Assembly: GCA_007124075.1 (NCBI GenBank)
Contig: SLFV01000382.1
Coordinates: 1-11,147 of the forward strand
Direction of reading: 5' to 3'
DNA: 11,147 nucleotides
DNA from: Roseimaritima sp.
GTDB taxonomy: Bacteria; Planctomycetota; Planctomycetia; Pirellulales; Pirellulaceae
Below the pieces are notes generated by a model. It saw only the letters and a list, made by a program, of their open reading frames with translations, was not told the origin of the DNA and made no database searches. Positions 7,125-11,147 of this stretch are shown in pieces. Positions within the stretch are counted from its first letter, which is position 1. Every line of letters starts with the position of its first letter. The translations under genes and the position numbers were made by a program.

Positions 7125-7882
7125 CGGCCACCGGATCAGCGATTACCTGCGATGGATTATCGGTGCGCTTCGCAGACGGCAACATGCCGCTGGTCGACTT
7201 GAATCTGCGAATCGAAGCGGGGCAGATTGTATCTGTCGTGGGGCCTAGTGGGTGCGGCAAAACGACGCTGTTGCGGACCATTGCGGGGTTCCAACCGCCT
7301 GCACAAGGCAACGTCCACTTTGCCCCGGAGGTGTCTTCGCGGTGTGGGCAATTGGGGTTTGTGTTTCAAAAGGCTGCCTTAACTCCCTGGCGGAATGCTT
7401 GGCAAAATGTCGCTTTGCCGCTGGAATTGATCGGTTCGGGCAATTCCCAATCACGGCGGCAGGACGCGTGGGACTGGTTAGATCGGGTCGGGCTGGAACC
7501 GCCTGATTTCGAAAAACGCCCCGATCAGTTGTCAGGGGGCATGCAGATGCGAGTCTCGATCGCGCGAGCGCTGGTGACCAACCCATCGGTCTTGCTGCTG
7601 GATGAACCGTTTGCGGCGCTGGATGACGTGTTGCGACAAAGGCTGGGCTATTTGTTGCAAGAACTGTGGTTGGCGCAACGCCGAACAATGATCCTGGTGA
7701 CGCACAACATTCAGGAAGCGGTGCTGCTGTCGCAGCGGGTGCTGGTCCTGCAAGATGGGCGGTCTACCGAAGACGTCGCAATCCCAGAAACCTATCCGCG
7801 GTCGGGTACGATCGCGGAGCATGCAGATTTGCTGGCCTGTTTTCAGCAGGTCAACTCACTATTGCAGGAAGATGCGCGATGA
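7121..7882 (+). CDS. ABC transporter ATP-binding protein, nitrate/sulfonate/taurine (TauB/SsuB/NrtD) type
   Basis: 253 residues with every ATPase motif in order: Walker A GPSGCGKTTLL (41-51), Q-loop VFQKAALTPWRN with Q83, signature LSGGMQMRVSIARAL (137-151), Walker B VLLLDEPFAALDD (157-169) and H-loop THNIQEA with H195. The length and the LTPW, SGGMQ and HNIQEA wording are typical of importer ATPases for nitrate, sulfonate, taurine and thiamine-precursor systems. It should bind the cytoplasmic face of the permease encoded next and power uptake. The start is GTG 7121, which overlaps the stop of the dehydratase by four bases; no strong separate Shine-Dalgarno is visible. The stop overlaps the ATG of the permease (ATGA, 7879-7882). 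Substrate cannot be read from the ATPase. Confidence 0.93.
   Translation: MTATGSAITCDGLSVRFADGNMPLVDLNLRIEAGQIVSVVGPSGCGKTTLLRTIAGFQPPAQGNVHFAPEVSSRCGQLGFVFQKAALTPWRNAWQNVALPLELIGSGNSQSRRQDAWDWLDRVGLEPPDFEKRPDQLSGGMQMRVSIARALVTNPSVLLLDEPFAALDDVLRQRLGYLLQELWLAQRRTMILVTHNIQEAVLLSQRVLVLQDGRSTEDVAIPETYPRSGTIAEHADLLACFQQVNSLLQEDAR
7866..7872 (+). promoter_or_regulatory. Ribosome binding site of the ABC permease inside the ATPase gene
   Basis: AGGAAGA ends six bases before the ATG at 7879, within the last codons of the ATPase gene. It fixes the permease start. Confidence 0.6.
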
Positions 7883-8679
7883 TAACGGTCGTCAATCCCC
7901 GTGTCACAGGGCTGGGCAATGCGATATCGGTCGCGTTGGTCGCGCTGCTGTCCCTGCTGCTTTGGGAAGGGATCATTTGGATGGGGCAAATTCATCCGGT
8001 ACTGCTGCCGCGTCCAGCGGAGGTCATTGCGGACATGTGGCAGCAACGCTCCGTCCTGGCAATGGGATGTCTGCAAACCGGCTGGGCGGCCCTGGTCGGT
8101 CTGGGCAGCAGTGTGGTCCTGGGTGCCGCGATCGGGACCTTGTTCAGCCAATCCCAGCGGCTGCGAATTGGCTTCTTTCCCTACGTGATGTTCTTGCAAA
8201 CCGTCCCGATCATCGGAATCGCACCGCTGCTGATCACGTGGAGCGGTTACCAGTTCCGCACCGTGGTGTTGGTGGTGACCATCATCAGCCTGTTCCCAAT
8301 CATCAACAGCGTCACGGCAGGCCTGTTGGCCACCCCACCGCAATGGCTGGACCTGTTTCGTTTGTACGGAGCCGGACGGTTTCGAACGCTCTATAAGTTG
8401 CGGGTTCCGGCGGCGGTGCCGTACATCCTGGTTGGAATTCGTACCAGTGCCGGTTTGGCGGTGATCGGAGCAATCGTCGGCGATTTCTTTATCGGCTTCG
8501 GCAGTCAGCATGATGGTCTGGGAACCTTGATGTTAAGCTGGCTTAATCAACAAAGGACGGCCTCGTTGATCGGGGCGATGCTGGCCAGCGCGGTGGTCGG
8601 GTTGGTCCTGTATGGGCTGATCGCGCTGTTGGCTAACACCCTGCTGCGACGCTGGAGTCTGCCAACACGGGAGTCATGA
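7879..8679 (+). CDS. ABC transporter permease (BPD_transp_1; SsuC/TauC type)
   Basis: 266 residues with about six hydrophobic segments (roughly 13-34, 66-88, 100-121, 127-150, 180-202, 231-255). RLYGAGRFRTLYKLRVPAAVPYI (161-183) contains the cytoplasmic coupling 'EAA' loop that docks on the ATPase, followed by VGIRTSAGLAVIGAIVGDF. VLLPRPAEVIADMW near the N-terminus is the common periplasmic start of SsuC/TauC permeases. Start choice: the ATG at 7879 has AGGAAGA (7866-7872) six bases upstream, overlaps the ATPase stop by four bases and gives the family-typical length; a longer in-frame opening to 7666 lies inside the ATPase gene and is rejected. No periplasmic binding protein gene is adjacent, so the importer is incomplete in this window and the substrate is unknown. 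The stop at 8677-8679 lies in a palindrome shared with the convergent hydrolase gene. Confidence 0.9.
   Translation: MITVVNPRVTGLGNAISVALVALLSLLLWEGIIWMGQIHPVLLPRPAEVIADMWQQRSVLAMGCLQTGWAALVGLGSSVVLGAAIGTLFSQSQRLRIGFFPYVMFLQTVPIIGIAPLLITWSGYQFRTVVLVVTIISLFPIINSVTAGLLATPPQWLDLFRLYGAGRFRTLYKLRVPAAVPYILVGIRTSAGLAVIGAIVGDFFIGFGSQHDGLGTLMLSWLNQQRTASLIGAMLASAVVGLVLYGLIALLANTLLRRWSLPTRES
8674..8679. other. Palindromic TCATGA holding both stop codons of convergent genes
   Basis: Bases 8677-8679 are the TGA of the plus-strand permease. The reverse complement of 8674-8676 is the TGA of the minus-strand hydrolase. The two coding regions overlap by six bases, leaving no room for an intergenic bidirectional terminator. 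Confidence 0.9.
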
Positions 8680-9543
8680 TTCTGGATCAGGCCCACGATC
8701 TCGGGCTTGCCGCAGCAACCAGTTGGCGGCATTTGCGAATTGCTTCAGATGCGTTTCGTCGGGAAGGTCATCATGCAACATGTCGCGCCAGCGGACCATT
8801 TGCTTTGGCCCCGCGTAGGCGTCGAAGATTTGCGTCTGCAGCGCGGGCGGAACGAGCGTGTCCATTTGTGCAGACAAAAAAACCGCAGGGACCCGCGCTC
8901 GCGGGGCGGTCTGCAATGCGTCTAGCGCGGGCGGAATGCCGTGTCCCAGCCAAGCGCTGAAACGGTCCAGCCAAGGGTGCAGCAGACGCGGGCGACCAAG
9001 TCGCGCAACATGGGCGATCGTTTGCTGCAGCGGCGGTGGATTGCGCAGAATCAGGCCGCTGATCCGCGAACGTTGCGACGCCAGATACAGAGCGCTGGAA
9101 CACCCCAACGAATTACCAAACACCCATACGATCGTCTGTGGATTGCTTCGCTGACTAACCGTTTGATCGAAGAACTGCAACGCCGCCTCTGGTAGATTCA
9201 GCAGCGAAGCCTTGCCGGAGCTTCCGCCGTAACCGGGTGGATTCCAAGTCCAAACTTCACTGGTAAGCTGGCGAAAAAAATTGGCGGGTAATGGCGTGGA
9301 TCGCTCCGCCCGCCCTGCGGTTCCCGGAAGCTTCAGTACCAGCAACGCCGGTGACGGGGTGTTGGCGGTCAGCGGGCCCTTGGCATAAACAAACCGATCC
9401 AACGCTTGACCGTCGGCGGTCCGTAGCGGGATTCTCTGTTGTTCACCCGCGTCCAACGGATCTGTCGTCGGGCGGAGCACCAAACGATCCACCCATTTGG
9501 TCCGTAGGGTAGCCGCGTAGGACGGTCGGCAATGCTGAATCAC
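8674..9543 (-). CDS. Alpha/beta-hydrolase fold protein
   Basis: 289 residues. PALLVLKLPGTAG (65-77) is the first core strand with an oxyanion-type loop. WTWNPPGYGGSSGK (98-111) is the 'PGYGxS.G' block found in ABHD13/17-like and other serine hydrolases. VFGNSLGCSSALYLA (141-155) carries the nucleophile elbow with S145. VFLSAQMDTLVPP (221-233) carries the acid D228, and MLHDD (255-259) the histidine H257. The triad looks complete, so it is probably an active esterase, peptidase or lipase-like enzyme; the substrate is unknown. No clear signal peptide is present, so it is likely cytoplasmic. The start is GTG 9543 with AAAAGGA eight bases upstream. It lies downstream of ribD on the same strand after a 126-base spacer with a strong nested hairpin. 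Its TGA stop overlaps the end of the convergent ABC permease. Confidence 0.85.
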   Translation of the reverse strand: MIQHCRPSYAATLRTKWVDRLVLRPTTDPLDAGEQQRIPLRTADGQALDRFVYAKGPLTANTPSPALLVLKLPGTAGRAERSTPLPANFFRQLTSEVWTWNPPGYGGSSGKASLLNLPEAALQFFDQTVSQRSNPQTIVWVFGNSLGCSSALYLASQRSRISGLILRNPPPLQQTIAHVARLGRPRLLHPWLDRFSAWLGHGIPPALDALQTAPRARVPAVFLSAQMDTLVPPALQTQIFDAYAGPKQMVRWRDMLHDDLPDETHLKQFANAANWLLRQARDRGPDPES

Positions 9544-9551
9544 TTGCGATA

Positions 9552-9558
9552 TCCTTTT
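9552..9558 (-). promoter_or_regulatory. Ribosome binding site of the hydrolase gene (GTG start)
   Basis: Read on the minus strand this is AAAAGGA, eight bases before GTG 9543. It supports use of a GTG start. Confidence 0.7.
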
Positions 9559-9565
9559 AATTTGA

Positions 9566-9603
9566 CTCTCCCGTCTCCCGGGCAGCGGGAAGCATCGGGA
9601 GAG
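9566..9603 (-). repeat. Nested hairpin in the ribD-hydrolase spacer
   Basis: The outer arms CTCTCCCG (9566-9573) and CGGGAGAG (9596-9603) are perfect reverse complements. Inside them TCCCG (9576-9580) and CGGGA (9586-9590) form a second perfect stem around a five-base loop. On the minus strand the structure ends a few bases before the hydrolase ribosome binding site. No T-run follows on the minus strand, so it is not a standard intrinsic terminator. It is more likely an mRNA leader, processing or attenuating structure. Confidence 0.65.
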
Positions 9604-9638
9604 ATCTGCCAGAGCGGGTGCTGAAATCCGCCAGTTAT

Positions 9639-9662
9639 GGATCTCGCACCGCTTTGCGATCC
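9639..9662 (-). repeat. Small hairpin just after the ribD stop
   Basis: TCGCA (9644-9648) pairs with TGCGA (9655-9659) around a six-base loop. GGA (9639-9641) with TCC (9660-9662) extends the stem across a two-base bulge. It lies within ten bases of the ribD stop on the minus strand. Without a following T-run, a role as terminator is weakly supported. Confidence 0.35.
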
Positions 9663-9669
9663 CGGCTCG

Positions 9670-10797
9670 CTAATCGTATGGTTTGCCAAGGGGCATCTGC
9701 CGACGGGCACGGACAAAAATGTCCTCGCCCACTCGTTGATGGCTGACAACAACCAGGTCAGGGCAGTCGCGGATGCGCTGCAGCCCGGTGCCACCAAGCG
9801 GACTCGGGGCCTGCTGTCCACCGATCACCTTTGCCGCAATGAATACATGATATTCGTCGATCAGCCCCGCCTCAAACAGACTGCCCAGAAGCGCTCCCCC
9901 GCCTTCAACCAGCAGATTGGTCATCCGTAGTTGGCCACAATGCTGCAACACCTGCAGTGGAAATCGTCGGCTGTCAGCCCCCTTCAGCGGGACGACATCC
10001 AGGCCCGCACGACTCAGCCGTTCCACGTTGGTGCCTGTCGAGCGGGTGAATAGTCGCACGGGTGCATCGGAGAGCGTGCGAATTAATCGGCAGTCAACCG
10101 CGATACGCTTCGCCGACCCCAGCACCAACCGCGCCGCGACCCGTGGCCCGGGGGGGCGAGCGGTCAACGTGGGATTGTCAACTTCGGCGGTCCTTCCGCC
10201 CACTAAAATCGCATCGCATCGGCCACGCAATTGATGCACCATCGCCCGCGACTGCTCCCCGGAAATCCATTGGCTGTCGCCGCAGTGCGTCGCGATTTTG
10301 CCATCCAAACTCATCGCCCACTTCGCAATCACCCATGGCCTGCCGTGCTGCACCAGCGTTAGATACGAGGCGTTTAACTGCCAAGCCTGCTGCTGGCACA
10401 GCCCCACTTCAACGACAACGCCTGCTGATCGCAAACGCTCAATTCCCCCGCCATCGACTTGCGGAAAGGGGTCGCGCATCGCAATCACCACACGCGCTGG
10501 TTTTGCGGTCAACAACGCATCGGTGCAGGGGGGGGTCTTGCCGTGATGGCAACATGGCTCCAGCGTGACATACCAGGTTGCCCCCGTGACGTCCCGACCC
10601 GCCGGCAGATTCGCCAAAGCGTCGCGTTCGGCGTGCAAGCCACCGAAGCGTCGATGATAACCGCTGGCCAATAATTCCCCGTCACGAACGATCACGCACC
10701 CTACCATCGGATTCGGTTCGACCGCGCCCTGCCCCCGAACAGCAAGTTCCAGCGCGCGTTGCATCCAGGCGAGGTCGTCCGCGGAAAATGTCGTCAC
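9670..10797 (-). CDS. ribD: Bifunctional riboflavin biosynthesis deaminase/reductase RibD
   Basis: 375 residues, the usual length of RibD. The N-terminal cytidine-deaminase-like domain has NPMVGCVIV (29-37), zinc site HAE (55-57) with E57 as the proton shuttle, and EPCCHHGKTPPC (80-91) with C82 and C91 as the other zinc ligands. The usual PCSHHG is PCCHHG here. The C-terminal reductase domain starts near 152 with WVIAKWAMSLDGKIAT, followed by SQWISGEQSR, ILVGGRTAEVDNP and LVEGGGALLGSLFEAGLIDE, the NADPH- and substrate-binding blocks. The enzyme deaminates the pyrimidine formed from GTP by GTP cyclohydrolase II and then reduces its ribose side chain, steps two and three of riboflavin synthesis, in the cytoplasm. 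The start is GTG 10797, with no clear Shine-Dalgarno; ATG 10764 (M12) is the alternative. No other rib gene and no FMN riboswitch is visible here. Confidence 0.95.
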   Translation of the reverse strand: MTTFSADDLAWMQRALELAVRGQGAVEPNPMVGCVIVRDGELLASGYHRRFGGLHAERDALANLPAGRDVTGATWYVTLEPCCHHGKTPPCTDALLTAKPARVVIAMRDPFPQVDGGGIERLRSAGVVVEVGLCQQQAWQLNASYLTLVQHGRPWVIAKWAMSLDGKIATHCGDSQWISGEQSRAMVHQLRGRCDAILVGGRTAEVDNPTLTARPPGPRVAARLVLGSAKRIAVDCRLIRTLSDAPVRLFTRSTGTNVERLSRAGLDVVPLKGADSRRFPLQVLQHCGQLRMTNLLVEGGGALLGSLFEAGLIDEYHVFIAAKVIGGQQAPSPLGGTGLQRIRDCPDLVVVSHQRVGEDIFVRARRQMPLGKPYD

Positions 10798-10925
10798 GGT
10801 TCTGCGTTTGCGAAATAGGGAGGGGGTGCCAGGGATCGTTGCGTTTCAATCGACAAGGCATGATCGCAAAATTTGCTCAGGAGTGTTAGCCCAGAGAAAG
10901 AAAGGGGACGCATTCAATAGTGTTC

Positions 10926-10939
10926 GGCACAAGATTTGC
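10926..10939 (+). promoter_or_regulatory. Upstream sigma-54 (-24/-12) promoter candidate
   Basis: GGCACAAGATTTGC: GG and GC are separated by exactly ten bases, and the GGCAC and TTTGC blocks match the sigma-54 consensus TGGCACG-N4-TTGC, except that C replaces T before GG and A replaces G after GGCAC. It is oriented toward the partial gene at 11032. Confidence 0.5.
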
Positions 10940-10960
10940 GCAGGCAAGTCTACATAGTTT

Positions 10961-10975
10961 TGGCACGCGATTTGC
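10961..10975 (+). promoter_or_regulatory. Downstream sigma-54 (-24/-12) promoter candidate, full consensus
   Basis: TGGCACGCGATTTGC matches TGGCACG-N4-TTGC at every fixed position, with GG (10962-10963) and GC (10974-10975) ten bases apart. Transcription would be expected to start near 10987, about 45 bases before the ATG at 11032. Sigma-54 promoters need an AAA+ enhancer-binding activator, so the downstream gene is probably under tight signal-dependent control. Confidence 0.65.
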
Positions 10976-11031
10976 GCTCGATAGTAGGCATCGTTTGAGT
11001 CTGCCGTGTTGTCACTGTCGATGGTGCGCAC

Positions 11032-11147
11032 ATGTCCAAGAGTGCTCCGAAGTCGAAACCGTTGCCCAAACGACGCAAGCCGGTTGCGGCGACCGTGAAT
11101 GAATCCGACTTACAAAGCGGTGCCAACGAGCAAACATCGAAAATTCA
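11032..11147 (+). CDS. N-terminal fragment of an unidentified gene, cut by the right edge
   Basis: The frame from the ATG at 11032 stays open for 38 codons to the window end. It starts MSKSAPKSKPLPKRRKPV, a basic Lys/Pro/Arg-rich tail, and continues with a polar stretch (NESDLQSGANEQTSK). No family can be recognised from this. Such basic low-complexity leaders are common in front of a membrane or cytoplasmic domain. No good Shine-Dalgarno sequence is visible. The support for a real gene is its position about 45 bases after a consensus sigma-54 promoter and the early closure of the alternative frame from ATG 11021. Confidence 0.5.
   Translation, partial: MSKSAPKSKPLPKRRKPVAATVNESDLQSGANEQTSKI

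Larger units (their letters stand above)
10798..11031. other. Divergent intergenic region with two sigma-54 promoter matches
   Basis: 234 bases between the ribD start (minus) and the frame starting at 11032 (plus). The right half carries two -24/-12 elements, listed separately. The left half (10798-10920) has no clear ribD promoter and no long open frame with coding character. It is where an enhancer-binding protein site for the sigma-54 promoters would be expected, but I saw no clean inverted repeat there. Confidence 0.6.

Noticed and set aside
7666..7878. Upstream extension of the ABC permease frame to 7666
   Set aside because: It lies in another frame inside the ATPase gene and lacks permease character. 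The ATG at 7879 has a ribosome binding site and the usual 4-base overlap.
7121..8679. Riboflavin (RibXY-like) uptake as the function of the ABC pair because ribD is nearby
   Set aside because: ribD is on the opposite strand, separated by the hydrolase gene, and there is no binding protein. Proximity alone does not support a substrate.
9670..10797. Possible FMN riboswitch or riboflavin operon around ribD
   Set aside because: No rib neighbour genes (ribE, ribBA, ribH) are present, and the 234 bases upstream do not show the conserved FMN-element blocks by eye.
10858..10878. A third GGCAT...TTTGC sequence upstream of the two sigma-54 sites
   Set aside because: GG and GC are 16 bases apart, not 10, so it cannot be a -24/-12 promoter despite similar wording.
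10920..11102. Short plus-strand open frame over the sigma-54 promoter region
   Set aside because: It runs through both promoter elements, has no ribosome binding site and its translation is low in coding character (repeated FGTRFA from the promoter repeats).

Overview
The window looks like a chromosomal segment from a planctomycete, probably of the Pirellula/Rhodopirellula type. This is inferred from protein families, not from a marker gene. The signs are a giant DUF11/SdrD_B-type repeat protein whose N-terminus carries a planctomycete-style LEPR/'RELLAAD' sorting motif, a BBP7-type outer-membrane beta-barrel protein with the 'EYLMWW...PPLIT' block, frequent GTG starts and moderately high GC. 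No tRNA, rRNA, CRISPR array, insertion sequence or phage gene was seen.

Left part (1-5752, minus strand): two envelope genes. The BBP7-like barrel protein (5752 to 4298) is followed 112 bases later by the first 1395 codons of a very large surface protein (4185 down to base 1, running off the left edge). That protein is a modular array: N-terminal sorting motif, SdrD_B-like unit, an unassigned domain, a second SdrD_B-like unit, six DUF11 repeats of about 125 residues, and a third SdrD_B-like unit. The many plus-strand open frames across 40-3800 are shadows of this one gene.

Middle part (5991-8679, plus strand): four genes reading rightward from a divergent intergenic region. They encode a stand-alone M41/FtsH-type zinc-peptidase domain without an AAA ATPase, a FabZ-like hotdog dehydratase, and an ABC transporter ATPase and permease of the nitrate/sulfonate/taurine type. 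The last three are joined by 4-base stop/start overlaps (GTGA, then ATGA) and are very probably one translationally coupled unit. No substrate-binding protein is present, so the substrate is open.

Right part (8674-10797, minus strand): ribD (bifunctional riboflavin deaminase/reductase), then an alpha/beta hydrolase. The spacer between them holds a striking nested hairpin. The hydrolase ends tail-to-tail with the ABC permease inside one palindromic hexamer, TCATGA, which supplies both stop codons.

Right edge (10798-11147): a non-coding stretch divergent from ribD, carrying two sigma-54 (-24/-12) promoter matches 36 bases apart. Both point rightward toward a reading frame beginning at 11032 that is cut by the window edge. 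This tandem sigma-54 arrangement is the most notable regulatory signal in the window. I see no complete undescribed system. The best candidates for novelty are the tandem sigma-54 promoters, the dehydratase/ABC coupling and the orphan M41 domain.
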